A stretch of 64,000 nt of DNA from Bacillota bacterium (GCA_023444095.1 JAEZRP010000020.1:33918-97917), one strand, 5' to 3'; positions 40,871 to 49,394 are shown, counted from the first letter of the stretch. Notes: a model not told the origin generated them from the sequence alone. Program-made: numbers and translations.

Positions 40871-40888
40871 GACATGAGGGCAGGCACG

Positions 40889-40963
40889 TCAGCAAAGCGC
40901 ACGAACGCAAACCCCGATGCCCCGATCCGGGTTTCTCCGCATTCGCATCGCGCCGCGCTTCAT
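40889..40963 (-). CDS. Putative cysteine-containing leader peptide of metY
   Basis: 24 codons, starting at ATG 40961-40963 six bases after AGGAGGG. The peptide begins MKRGAMRMRRNPDRG and ends VCVRALC, with Cys as codon 19 and as the final codon before TGA. Codons 12-14 hold the CCCGGATCG stretch that can pair with the 5-prime arm of the downstream terminator. Too short for family comparison. Together with the terminator this looks like a ribosome-controlled attenuator sensing cysteine supply, which is an inference. Confidence 0.6.
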   Translation of the reverse strand: MKRGAMRMRRNPDRGIGVCVRALC

Positions 40964-40995
40964 CGCAATCCCTCCTGCCGTCGCCTGATGGAGGA

Positions 40996-41040
40996 ATCTT
41001 ATCACATAATTCCCATCTAGTAAATAGGTTTATCGGGAAT
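40996..41040 (-). promoter_or_regulatory. metY promoter with an inverted-repeat operator
   Basis: On the minus strand: TTTACT (41019-41024), 17-bp spacer, TAAGAT (40996-41001). An ATTCCC...GGGAAT inverted repeat (41035-41040 with 41009-41014) brackets the -35 box, a layout similar to operators of Rrf2-type cysteine regulators such as CymR; the regulator is not in the window. Confidence 0.55.
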
Positions 41041-41099
41041 ATTAGAAACTTTACAGATCTCCAAAACCGACCGACGCCCAAGTCACAGCGCACGTGGGA

Positions 41100-41247
41100 C
41101 ACTCCCCGGCGGCGCACATTTGGCCTCCTGCGCGGAATGAAAAGGAAGGGGCCGCGGCCCCCTCCTTCATCCCCAAAGAAGGTAACAGGGTTTCTCGGCA
41201 GCTCGAAAGAGCGCCGTCCCTTTGAGGGGAGAGCGAAGGCTGTGCCT
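41100..41247 (-). terminator. Terminator and repeat-like sequence after manA
   Basis: On the minus strand: CTCAAAGGGACGG...CTCTTTCGAG (41198-41222), then a strong hairpin AAGGAGGGGGCC/GGCCCCTTCCTT (about 41144-41169) and TTTTC. This resembles the composite repeat and ends the manA operon. Confidence 0.6.
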
Positions 41248-42258
41248 CTACTCCTCCGTAAGCCCCGCCACATTCTCCGCCCGATACCCGAGTTCCCGCC
41301 GGAGCGCGGCGCGGTCGCCGGGGCCGGACATGAGCGCCTTGAGATTGCCGGAGATCCTGACGCCTTCGAGGGCGGCGGGAACGACGACGGTGGAAAACGG
41401 CGTGGGTTCGAACTCTCCCTCGGGCCAGCTGATTTTGCACGGGCCGAGGGTGGTGATCATCTTGACCCAACCGGACTCGAGGGGCATATCGCCGGAGACG
41501 TTCAGGCGGCAAAGCTCGAAGTGCTCATCCGCAATGAAGTAGGTGCGGCTCCCGCCCTTGCAGAGCACCGTCGCGCCCTCGCACTTGGGCAGGATTTTGC
41601 CGACGCGGCTCACGTCGAGCGCCTTTTCGGTGTGCAGCTCGCGCGGCTTTCCGTCGCTTCCGACGCGACCCCAGTCCCAGAAACGGTAGGTCACGTCGCT
41701 TGACTGCTGCACCTCGTAGCACTGGATGCCGCCGCCGAGGGCGTGCACGGTGCCCGCCGGAATGTAAAACACGTCTCCCGGACGCACGGCGACCCAGTTG
41801 AGCGCCGATTCGATCTCGCCTGCCTCGACCACCTGCCGGAGCGTCCGGTCGCCGGGGTTCACGCCGTAGGCGATCCTCGCATTCTCCTCGCAGTTGAGGA
41901 CCACCCACGCCTCGCTCTTTCCGAGCTTGCCCTCGTTCTTGCGCGCGTAATCGTCGCCCGGATGCACCTGCACGCTCAGGAGCGCGCGCGCGTCAAGCAG
42001 TTTGATGAGCAGCGGAAACGCGCCCTCGATGTCCCCGACCAGGCCCTTCCCCCACAGCCGGATCATCGCCGGTAGCGTCTTCCCCGCATGCGGTCCGTTC
42101 AAGACCATGCTCTCTCGTCCGTCAAGCGCGGACACCTCGAGCGCCTCGCCGGTCTCGTCGGCGGGAGCATCTTTCAAAAAGAGGTCCCGGAGCATCGTGC
42201 CGCCCCAGGGCGTTTCCGCGCCATGCCTGAAATAGGGACCCATCACGAGCGGGTACAT
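41248..42258 (-). CDS. manA: Mannose-6-phosphate isomerase, class I
   Basis: 336 residues, the short Firmicutes type. It interconverts mannose-6-phosphate and fructose-6-phosphate. Zinc ligands are visible: QVHPGDDYA (near 96-104), KSEAWVV (near 113-119), and PAGTVHALGGG (near 166-176). The active-site Arg/Lys region is YRFWDWGR near 191-198. The C-terminal third is the smaller beta-sandwich. Last gene of an MBL-gloA-manA operon, 37 bases after gloA. Confidence 0.94.
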   Translation of the reverse strand: MYPLVMGPYFRHGAETPWGGTMLRDLFLKDAPADETGEALEVSALDGRESMVLNGPHAGKTLPAMIRLWGKGLVGDIEGAFPLLIKLLDARALLSVQVHPGDDYARKNEGKLGKSEAWVVLNCEENARIAYGVNPGDRTLRQVVEAGEIESALNWVAVRPGDVFYIPAGTVHALGGGIQCYEVQQSSDVTYRFWDWGRVGSDGKPRELHTEKALDVSRVGKILPKCEGATVLCKGGSRTYFIADEHFELCRLNVSGDMPLESGWVKMITTLGPCKISWPEGEFEPTPFSTVVVPAALEGVRISGNLKALMSGPGDRAALRRELGYRAENVAGLTEE

Positions 42259-42295
42259 CGGAAAACCTCCTTGCTTTTTGTGAAAATGCGTTGTA

Positions 42296-42664
42296 TCATC
42301 TGATCGGGGTAATCTCGAACCAGTAACCGTCCGGGTCCTCGATGAAGTAGAGGCCCATCCTGTCGTTGACGAACGAGACGCAGCCCATCTCGTCGTGTTT
42401 TTTGCGCGCGGCCTCGAAATCAGGCGCGCGGAAGCAGATGTGGGTCTCGTTTTCGCCGAGCTCGTACTTCTGCGGGTGATCCCTGAGCCAGGTGAGCTCG
42501 AGCTGGTAGCCGGTCACGCCGTCCGACAGAAACGCGAGCTTGAACGACCCGTCCGGACCCTCCACGACGCGCGTGGGCTCGAGGTCGAGCGCCTCCTTGT
42601 AGAACGCGAGGCTCCTGTCGAGATCGGACACATTGAGGTTTGTGTGGTTAAAAACGAACTTCAT
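42296..42664 (-). CDS. gloA: Glyoxalase I-family (VOC) protein, lactoylglutathione lyase-like
   Basis: 122 residues with two VOC modules. HTNLNVSDLDRSLAFY (7-22) gives the first metal His and ETHICFRAPDFEAARKKHDEMG (near 74-95) the second His. YFIEDPDGYWFEITPIR at the C-terminal end gives the terminal Glu metal ligand. Its metal ligands His7, His76 and Glu118 fit the active glyoxalase I pattern, though the first Glu position (QLELTW) should be checked. Removes methylglyoxal-derived thiol adducts if it follows the family. Confidence 0.87.
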   Translation of the reverse strand: MKFVFNHTNLNVSDLDRSLAFYKEALDLEPTRVVEGPDGSFKLAFLSDGVTGYQLELTWLRDHPQKYELGENETHICFRAPDFEAARKKHDEMGCVSFVNDRMGLYFIEDPDGYWFEITPIR

Positions 42665-42676
42665 GGCTGCCGCCTC

Positions 42677-43282
42677 CTATATTTCAATCGTCTCGCCCGG
42701 CCTTGTGAGCGCGCGCACGTTCCCGTGCTCCTTCGCAAACCCGGTCGCCGCCTCAGGGTGATCCCAGAAGTGCATGGGGATGAGGATTCTCGGCCTGATC
42801 CTGCTAAGGAACATCTCCGCGCCCTCGGCGTAGCCCCCTCCCATCCGCGGATCGACCGGGAAAAACGCCACGTCGATTTTCTCGCCCGCAAGGGCATCGA
42901 GCACGCGCTCGTACCCCGCCAGCGCCTCCGCGATCTCCTTCTCGGAGGACTCCTCCCGCCAGTGCCAGAAGTTGAGGTCGCCCGCGTGGAAGATGGCGTC
43001 CTCCCCGTACCGCACGAGGAAGCTCACGCCCTCATCCGTCGAGCCGAACGCGCGGATCTCCGCGCCGTAGATCTCCCGGCGCTCGCCCTCGGCCATGCCG
43101 CGCACCACCTCGTCCGCCAGCGCGTAGACCTCCTCGGACACGTGATCCCGGTGCTCGTGGCTCACGAAAGCGATGGATTTACCCTCAGGCCTCGTGAAGC
43201 CGCCGCCGATGTAGTCAAACAGCAGCGTCAGTTCCCCCGTCTTGACGGAAAACCCGCTGTGATCCCAGTATGTCGCGCGCAT
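42677..43282 (-). CDS. MBL-fold metallo-hydrolase (UlaG-like)
   Basis: 201 residues from ATG 43280-43282 after GGAGGTGA. Metallo-beta-lactamase fold: SHEHRDHVSEEVY (near 41-53, HxHxDH with Glu for the second residue), FHAGDLNFWHW (near 97-107), and MHFWDHPE near the end. Begins with a WDHSGFSVKTGE strand as in UlaG-like lactonases. The substrate is unknown; it could act on a sugar lactone or a small phosphodiester. First gene of the operon with gloA and manA. Confidence 0.87.
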   Translation of the reverse strand: MRATYWDHSGFSVKTGELTLLFDYIGGGFTRPEGKSIAFVSHEHRDHVSEEVYALADEVVRGMAEGERREIYGAEIRAFGSTDEGVSFLVRYGEDAIFHAGDLNFWHWREESSEKEIAEALAGYERVLDALAGEKIDVAFFPVDPRMGGGYAEGAEMFLSRIRPRILIPMHFWDHPEAATGFAKEHGNVRALTRPGETIEI

Positions 43283-43301
43283 GCGGCTCACCTCCGGGAA
43301 T

Positions 43302-43330
43302 ACTCTACCATCTGATCCGGGCAAAGTCAA
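43302..43330 (-). promoter_or_regulatory. Promoter of the MBL-gloA-manA operon
   Basis: TTGACT (43325-43330), 17-bp spacer and TAGAGT (43302-43307) on the minus strand. Confidence 0.55.
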
Positions 43331-43440
43331 GGGGCAGGGGGCTCTGCCCCGCGCCCTGCAAAAAGGACCTGGCCGTTTGAAATCCCCATAATGGCTTTCA
43401 CCGCAGGCCTGTCCGTCATCGTCCGGGGGCTGAGATTTCA
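43331..43440 (+). repeat. Composite repeat, partial copy in a divergent promoter region
   Basis: GGGGCAGGGGGCTCTGCCCCGCG (43331-43353), then AAAAAGGACCTGGCCGTTTGAAATCCCCAT. The GC hairpin half is degraded. Unlike other copies it follows no gene, so it is not only a 3-prime-end signal. Confidence 0.5.
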
Positions 43441-43458
43441 TATGAAGGAGATTCCATT

Positions 43459-45768
43459 TTGACCTATCCCGTATCCGTCCGCTCCGTCGCGGAATTTGCC
43501 CTCGAGGGAGGCGACCTCATGATGGAGGCCGCCTCAGCGGAGCGCATGCGCGAGGGCATGGAGGGACACATTCTGCTCCAGCGCCAGCTCGACGATACGT
43601 GGCGCACGGAGGAATCGCTGTCGCGCGAAATGGAGATCAACGGCGTCCGGCTTCGGGTGCAGGGGCGCGCCGACGCGGTGCGCAGGTACGCGGGCGCGCT
43701 CACCATCGAGGAGATCAAGACCACCGGGCACGAGCCCTCCTCCATCGGCGAGGACGACTACCCCGCCCACTGGGCACAGGCGCAGATCTACGCGGCGATC
43801 CTGTGCCGGAAGGAAAATTACGCCTTCGCGGAGGTGGCGCTCGTCTACTTCAACCTATCGGGCGCGAAGGCGCGCTTCTCCCGCCTGTACGAGGCAGCGC
43901 GGCTCGAGGAGCTCTTCTTCGGCTACGCGGAGAAGTACGCGAACTGGATCGCGGCGCTCGAAATCTGGCGCGGGAAGTTCCAGCCCTCCGTGCGCGCGCT
44001 CAAGTTCCCCTTCGACACCTACCGGGAAGGCCAGCGCCAGATGGCGCGGAACGCATACATCGCCGTGCGCGACAGAAAGCGCGTGATGATCGAGGCCCCA
44101 ACCGGCATCGGCAAGACCGCCGCCGCGCTCTTCGGCGCGCTCAAGGCATCCGGCGAGGGCCGCGCGACCGCGATTTTTTACCTCACCGCGCGCACCACGG
44201 GCCGCCGCGCGGCGGAGAACGCCATCGATCTCATGCGCGGGCGCGGGCTCTTCGCGCGCTCCGTCACCATCACCGCCAAGGAAAAGGCCTGCGTGCCCGG
44301 CGACCTCGACTGCGCGAACTGCCCCTACGCGCATGGATACTTCGACCGCCACCGCGCGGCGCTGGTTCAGGCGCTTGACATGCAAAAGCTCGATCAGGCA
44401 TCGATCCGCGAACTCGCGGAGGGGCATACCCTCTGCCCCTTCGAGCTCTCCCTCGGGCTCACCGAGTCCGCAGACGTCATCATCTGCGACTACAACTACG
44501 CCTTCGATCCGCGCAACCGGCTCCAGCGGTTTTTCCTCAAAAAGAACGACTGCGCGCTGCTGATCGACGAGGCGCACAACCTGCCCGAGCGCGCGCGGGA
44601 CATGCTCTCGGCCGTTCTCTCCGGGCGCGAGATCGCTCGGCTCCGGCGCGACGTGGGAAAGGCGGACCCCTTCTATCCCGCACTCACCAAGGCCACACGC
44701 GCCTTCAAGTGGACCGAGGACATGGAACCGGAGGCATCCTCGCGCCCCGACGACCTGCTCGCGGCGGCGGCGGACGATCTCTATCAGGCGCTCTACGAGT
44801 CCGTGCCGCGCGGACACCCGCAAGGCAGACAGCTCGTGCGGCTGATGCTCGACGCCATGTGGTACTGCCGCCGCCACGGCGAGTTCGACGAGGCCGAGAG
44901 CCGCGCGCTCAAGTCGCCCGACGGCAAGTACCTCGAGGCGAAACTGATGTGCGTCAACCCGGCGGGCCACATCGACAAATGCCTCGCGCGCGTGGGCGGC
45001 GCGGTGCTGTTCTCGGCGACGCTCACGCCCGCGGACTTCTACGCGCGGGAACTGGCCGTTGACGAAAAAAACGGCGACGCGCTCCTGTCCCTGCCCTCGC
45101 CGTTCCCGCCGGAGAACCAGCTGACGCTCCTCATGGAGCTCCCAACCCGCTTTCGCGCGCGGGAGCAGACGCTCTCCGAGGTCGCGCGGGCGATTCGCGA
45201 GATGGCGGCTGCGAAGGTCGGGAACTACATCGCGTGCTTCCCCTCGCACGCGTACCTCGGCATGGCCTTCGAGCGGTTCCGGGAGATGTACCCCGACGTG
45301 CGCGCCGTGCGGCAGGGCGGAAAGATGTCCGAGCCCGAGCGCGCGGCGTTCCTCGAGGCGTTCTCGCCCGCGCCCGAGGCGAGCATGGTCGCCTTCATCG
45401 CGCTGGGCGGAGTGTTCGCGGAAGGCGTCGACTTGCCGGGCGACCGGCTCGTGGGCGCGGCCATCGTGTCCGTGGCGATTCCGCAGATCTGCCAGGAGCG
45501 GGAGGTCATCCGCGAGATCATGGACGACGGCGAGGACGGCGGCTACGACTTCGCGTACACGTATCCCGGCTTCCGGCGCGTCCTGCAGGCGGCGGGCCGC
45601 GTGATCCGCACGGACACCGACCGGGGCGTGGTTCTTTTGATCGACGAGCGGTTCGCGCAGGAAAAATATGTCGCCCTCATGCCGTCCCATTGGCGCGTGA
45701 ATCGCGTCGAGGGGGCAGAGGGCGTCAAGAGGGCCGTCGGGCGGTTCTGGAAAACTACGGAACCGTGA
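43459..45768 (+). CDS. DinG/XPD-family DNA helicase with N-terminal PD-(D/E)XK nuclease-like domain
   Basis: 769 residues. Start TTG 43459, eight bases after AAGGAG. Residues 1-180 look like a Cas4/RecB-type nuclease: GRADAV near 72 (Asp) and TIEEIKTTGHEP near 82 (E-x-K). The helicase part has Walker A APTGIGKTAA near 212, four Cys in ACVPGDLDCANCP (near 275-287) plus CPF near 324 for a 4Fe-4S cluster, DEAH in LLIDEAHNL near 369, and motif VI QAAGRVIRT near 710. XPD-like enzymes unwind 5-prime to 3-prime. Fusion to a nuclease suggests processing of damaged or invading DNA. Convergent with the next gene, overlapping it by 14 bases. Confidence 0.9.
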   Translation: MTYPVSVRSVAEFALEGGDLMMEAASAERMREGMEGHILLQRQLDDTWRTEESLSREMEINGVRLRVQGRADAVRRYAGALTIEEIKTTGHEPSSIGEDDYPAHWAQAQIYAAILCRKENYAFAEVALVYFNLSGAKARFSRLYEAARLEELFFGYAEKYANWIAALEIWRGKFQPSVRALKFPFDTYREGQRQMARNAYIAVRDRKRVMIEAPTGIGKTAAALFGALKASGEGRATAIFYLTARTTGRRAAENAIDLMRGRGLFARSVTITAKEKACVPGDLDCANCPYAHGYFDRHRAALVQALDMQKLDQASIRELAEGHTLCPFELSLGLTESADVIICDYNYAFDPRNRLQRFFLKKNDCALLIDEAHNLPERARDMLSAVLSGREIARLRRDVGKADPFYPALTKATRAFKWTEDMEPEASSRPDDLLAAAADDLYQALYESVPRGHPQGRQLVRLMLDAMWYCRRHGEFDEAESRALKSPDGKYLEAKLMCVNPAGHIDKCLARVGGAVLFSATLTPADFYARELAVDEKNGDALLSLPSPFPPENQLTLLMELPTRFRAREQTLSEVARAIREMAAAKVGNYIACFPSHAYLGMAFERFREMYPDVRAVRQGGKMSEPERAAFLEAFSPAPEASMVAFIALGGVFAEGVDLPGDRLVGAAIVSVAIPQICQEREVIREIMDDGEDGGYDFAYTYPGFRRVLQAAGRVIRTDTDRGVVLLIDERFAQEKYVALMPSHWRVNRVEGAEGVKRAVGRFWKTTEP

Positions 45769-46114
45769 GCTCCACGGTTCTGCGCATGCCAAGCACGTAA
45801 TAGCCGATCTCGAGGGTGCAGCTTTCGCCCTCGGGCAGATGAAGCGTCACCTTCGCGGCCTTTTCGGACAGGACCGGGACGTCCTCTCCCGCGCCCTCGG
45901 TGGAGGTGACGACGGACGAATCGGGTCGCGCGATGAACTCGAGGTACTCGTACGGGAACAGGCTACCGTTGGAAAGCGTCAGGTCGCACACGAGGCTGTC
46001 CCCGTCGCGCGCGAGCTGTCTGGACACGTTCATGTTCGTTCCGAACATATAGTAGATGCCCGCGCCCACCAGAAGCGCGAGGATGACCGCGAGCACGGTG
46101 TTCGCCTTTCTCAT
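45755..46114 (-). CDS. Small membrane-anchored hypothetical protein
   Basis: 119 residues from ATG 46112-46114 (AAAGGATGTGAGG upstream). One N-terminal membrane helix (about 6-25, NTVLAVILALLVGAGIYYMF), then a beta-rich domain exported outside the cell (SLVCDLTLSNGSLFPYEYLEFIARP, then VTLHLPEGESCTLEIGYYVLGMRRTV, given here in pieces as positions 45-70 and 90-116). The pattern looks like a FxLYD-type or DUF-type Ig-like sandwich with two Cys that could form a disulfide. Family not recognised. Its end overlaps the helicase end by 14 bases on the other strand. Confidence 0.65.
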   Translation of the reverse strand: MRKANTVLAVILALLVGAGIYYMFGTNMNVSRQLARDGDSLVCDLTLSNGSLFPYEYLEFIARPDSSVVTSTEGAGEDVPVLSEKAAKVTLHLPEGESCTLEIGYYVLGMRRTVELTVP

Positions 46115-46184
46115 ATCCTCACATCCTTTCGGCTCATCCGCCCCCATCATACCATAACGAACATGAAGTGTCCAATGAAAAACT

Positions 46185-46213
46185 TTGCATCTTCGCGCCC
46201 CATGCGGTATAAT
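46185..46213 (+). promoter_or_regulatory. Promoter of the polA-coaE operon
   Basis: TTGCAT (46185-46190), 17-bp spacer and TATAAT (46208-46213), 30 bases before the polA ATG. Confidence 0.6.
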
Positions 46214-46243
46214 AGGCTGGGAATTTGTTGAGGAGGTGCTTTG

Positions 46244-48790
46244 ATGAAGGTTGTGCTGCTGGACGGATACAGCCTCATGTATCGCGCGTACCACGCGCTC
46301 GCGTCCGCGCCCATGACGGCGCCCGACGGCACGCCCACCACGGCGGTGCACGGCTTTGTCTCGATGCTTCTGAAGCTCATCGAGGATGAAAAGCCGGATC
46401 GCATGGCAGTCGCCTTCGACGCGACGGCGAAGACCTTCCGGCACGACCTGTTCGAGGACTACAAGGGCACGCGCTCGCCCATGCCGGACGACCTGCGCGC
46501 GCAGGACCCGGTGATCCGCGAACTCATCTCGCGCATGCACATCAAATCCCTCGAGATTCCAGGGTACGAAGCGGACGACATCCTCGGCACCCTGTCGAGG
46601 CTGTGCGAGGACACGGGCGATGACGCGCTGATCGTGACCGGCGACCGCGACTCGTTCCAGCTCGTCGGTCCGCACACGCGCGTCCTCTATACCAGAAAGG
46701 GCATCTCGGACACCGTGCTCGTCGACGAGGCGTACATCCGGGAGACCTACGGCGTCGCGCCAGCCCAGCTCATCGACGTGAAGGCGCTCATGGGCGATTC
46801 CTCAGACAACATCCCCGGCATCGCGGGGATCGGCGAAAAGACAGCGTTAAAACTCATATCGCAGTACGGCACGCTCGCCGAGGCACTCGCGAAGGCGGAC
46901 AGCGAACAGAAGGGCAAGCTGCGGGAGCGGCTGATGGAGCAGGCGGACAGGGCCGTCATGAGCCGCAGTCTCGCCGAGATCGACCGCGATGTGCCGGTGA
47001 ACGAGAAGCCCGGCGAGCTTTTGATCGGAAACATCGGCGACGCGCTGCCGCGCCTGCGGGAGCTCGGCATGAACCTCGCTTCGCAGAAACTTGCAAAGCT
47101 CACCAAAACCCGCCCGGCCGCGGCGGAGCCTTCGGAACAAATCGAGTCCGGAGACGTCGAAACGTTTGAGGACGTTTCGGCGTTCACGCGGCGCTGCGAA
47201 CAGCTCGCGCGGACCGCCCATTGGGCGGCGCTCGACGCGGGCAACGCGTTCACCGTCGCGACCGACGGGCACAAGCTGAAGCTCGCGCTCGGCGGCGGGG
47301 ATCTTCTGACCCCCGGCGTGTCGAGGGAAGACGCGCGCGCGGCCGCCGATCCGCTCGCCCGAGCGGACATCCCGAAATATATCTGCGGCGACGCACTCCC
47401 CGGCGCGGACGACGTGGCGCTCATGGCCTACTGCGTCTCGGCGCAGAGGAAGGCCTTCACGCTCGAGGCGCTCGCGGCGGACGAGGGCATGGCGGCAGAG
47501 TGGGGGGCCCACCCCGCCTCGATCCTGAAGCCCCTCGCGGAAAAGTACGCAGCGAAACTCGAAGAGGATGAAATGACGGGCGTGTACCGCGACATCGAGC
47601 TTCCGCTCTCGCGCGTCCTGCGCGAAATGGAACGGGAGGGTTTCCTAGTCGACGGGAAGACGCTGCGCGGCCTCGGCGCGTCGTTCCGGGCGATGATCGA
47701 GAAACTGACGGGCGAGATTCACGCGCTCGCGGGTGAGAGCGTCAACATCAACTCGCCCAAGCAGCTTTCGGAGCTTTTATTTGGAAGACTCGGTCTGCCC
47801 GCGCCGAAGAAGACCTCGCTCGGCTATTCGACGAGCGCCGAGGTGCTCGAATCGCTCGCGGAGGACTACCCCATCTGCGAGAAGATCCTTGAATACCGCA
47901 AGTATAAGAAGCTCGAGAGCACCTACATCGAGCAGCTCCTCTCCCTGCGCGACGAAAGCGGGCGCGTGCACACATCGTTTGACCAGACCTCGACCGCCAC
48001 GGGCCGCATCTCTTCGGTCGAGCCGAACCTCCAGAACATCCCCGTGCGCACGGAACTCGGGCGCGGCATTCGCGAGGCGTTCGTCTCGCGGCCCGGCTGG
48101 CTGCTCGTGGACGCGGACTACTCGCAGATCGAATTGAGGGTACTCGCGCACATCTCGGACGATCAGACCATGATCGACTCGTTCGTAAAGGGCGAGGACA
48201 TCCACCGCCGCACCGCCGCCGAGGTCAACGGCGTGAAGCTCGGCGAGGTGACAAGCGCCATGCGCTCCGCGGCGAAGGCCGTCAACTTCGGGATCGTGTA
48301 CGGCATCTCGGACTTCGCGCTCGCGCGCAACATCCATGTGAGCCGCGCAGAGGCCAGGGACTACATCGACCGCTACTTTGCGCGCTATCCAGGCGTCAAA
48401 AAGTACATGGAGGACATCGTCGCCTTCGCGCGCGAGCACGGCTACGTTTCGACCCTCATGAACCGCAGACGCTACATCCCGGAGATCAGGTCGGACAACT
48501 ACAACGTGCGCTCCTTCGGGGAACGCTGCGCGCTCAACAGCCCCATTCAAGGCACCGCCGCCGACATCATCAAGCTCGCCATGATCCGCGCGCGGGATTC
48601 CCTCCGGGACGCGGGCCTTCGGGCGCGGCTCATTTTGCAGGTGCACGACGAGCTGATCGTGGAGGCCCCGGAGGCCGAGGCGCAAAGCGCGGCGGAGATC
48701 CTGCGCGCGTCCATGGAGTCGGTGGTCGATCTGAAGGCCCCGCTCAAGGCGGACGTTTCGGTTGGGAGGAATTGGCTTGCCTGCAAGTGA
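46244..48790 (+). CDS. polA: DNA polymerase I
   Basis: 848 residues from ATG 46244 after AGGAGGTG. Order: 5-prime to 3-prime exonuclease (LLDGYSLMYRAYHA at 5-18; GYEADDILG near 108; TGDRDSFQLV near 132; SDNIPGIAGIGEKTA near 186); a region where the 3-prime to 5-prime exonuclease lacks its acidic metal ligands (LDAGNAF near 327); and the polymerase with LVDADYSQIELRVLAH (near 621-636), KAVNFGIVYGIS (near 675), and QVHDELIVEA (near 800). The proofreading domain is degenerate, as in Bacillus-type PolA. Used in repair and Okazaki fragment processing. Overlaps coaE by 14 bases. Confidence 0.97.
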   Translation: MKVVLLDGYSLMYRAYHALASAPMTAPDGTPTTAVHGFVSMLLKLIEDEKPDRMAVAFDATAKTFRHDLFEDYKGTRSPMPDDLRAQDPVIRELISRMHIKSLEIPGYEADDILGTLSRLCEDTGDDALIVTGDRDSFQLVGPHTRVLYTRKGISDTVLVDEAYIRETYGVAPAQLIDVKALMGDSSDNIPGIAGIGEKTALKLISQYGTLAEALAKADSEQKGKLRERLMEQADRAVMSRSLAEIDRDVPVNEKPGELLIGNIGDALPRLRELGMNLASQKLAKLTKTRPAAAEPSEQIESGDVETFEDVSAFTRRCEQLARTAHWAALDAGNAFTVATDGHKLKLALGGGDLLTPGVSREDARAAADPLARADIPKYICGDALPGADDVALMAYCVSAQRKAFTLEALAADEGMAAEWGAHPASILKPLAEKYAAKLEEDEMTGVYRDIELPLSRVLREMEREGFLVDGKTLRGLGASFRAMIEKLTGEIHALAGESVNINSPKQLSELLFGRLGLPAPKKTSLGYSTSAEVLESLAEDYPICEKILEYRKYKKLESTYIEQLLSLRDESGRVHTSFDQTSTATGRISSVEPNLQNIPVRTELGRGIREAFVSRPGWLLVDADYSQIELRVLAHISDDQTMIDSFVKGEDIHRRTAAEVNGVKLGEVTSAMRSAAKAVNFGIVYGISDFALARNIHVSRAEARDYIDRYFARYPGVKKYMEDIVAFAREHGYVSTLMNRRRYIPEIRSDNYNVRSFGERCALNSPIQGTAADIIKLAMIRARDSLRDAGLRARLILQVHDELIVEAPEAEAQSAAEILRASMESVVDLKAPLKADVSVGRNWLACK

Positions 48791-49394
48791 AACCATCATC
48801 ATCGGGCTGACGGGCGGCATCGGCTCGGGGAAGACCGAGGCCGGACGAATCCTCGAGTCCCTCGGCGCGGTGCACATCGACGCCGACGCGATTTCGCGCG
48901 CGCTCACCGCCCCGGAGGGCGAGGCGCTCCCCGAGATCCGCGAGGTGTTCGGCGACAGCGTCTTTAACGTCGACGGTACCCTCGACCGGCGTGCGCTCGC
49001 GGCGGCGGTGTTTGAAACCCCCGACAGGCGGCGCGCGCTCGAGGCGATCCTCCACCCGCGCGTGCAGCGCAAATCCCTCTCGATGATCGACCGCGCGCGG
49101 GAAAGCGGCGCGGCGGCCGTGGTACTGGACGTGCCCTTGCTCTTTGAGACGGGCATGGACGCCATCTGCGACGTGACCTGGGTCGTCGAGGCCGACCCCG
49201 CCGAGCGGACGCGCCGGATCATGGCGCGCGACGGACTTACCGCGCCGGAGATCGAGGCGCGCGTCAAAAACCAGATGTCTGACGAGGACAGGGCAGCGCG
49301 GGCGACGAGGGTCGTCAAAAACGACGGGACGGTTGAAAAGCTCGCGGGCGAGCTGACGGGGCTCTACCATCAGCTCATCAAGGCGGGAAAATAA
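48777..49394 (+). CDS. coaE: Dephospho-CoA kinase
   Basis: 205 residues, starting at TTG 48777, six bases after GGGAGGA, inside the end of polA. Walker A GLTGGIGSGKTEA (near 10-22), HIDADAISRALT (near 36-47), LDVPLLFETGMD (near 117-128, CoA-binding region with Leu-Leu-Phe-Glu), and VVEADPAERTRRIMARDGL (near 140-158, lid). It phosphorylates the 3-prime hydroxyl of dephospho-CoA. The polA-coaE-lytic transglycosylase order is common in Clostridia. Confidence 0.95.
   Translation: MPASETIIIGLTGGIGSGKTEAGRILESLGAVHIDADAISRALTAPEGEALPEIREVFGDSVFNVDGTLDRRALAAAVFETPDRRRALEAILHPRVQRKSLSMIDRARESGAAAVVLDVPLLFETGMDAICDVTWVVEADPAERTRRIMARDGLTAPEIEARVKNQMSDEDRAARATRVVKNDGTVEKLAGELTGLYHQLIKAGK

Noticed and set aside
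43855..45792. Minus-strand open frame of 645 codons antisense to the helicase
   Set aside because: Antisense shadow of a gene with intact helicase motifs; its composition is typical of complementary GC-rich codons.
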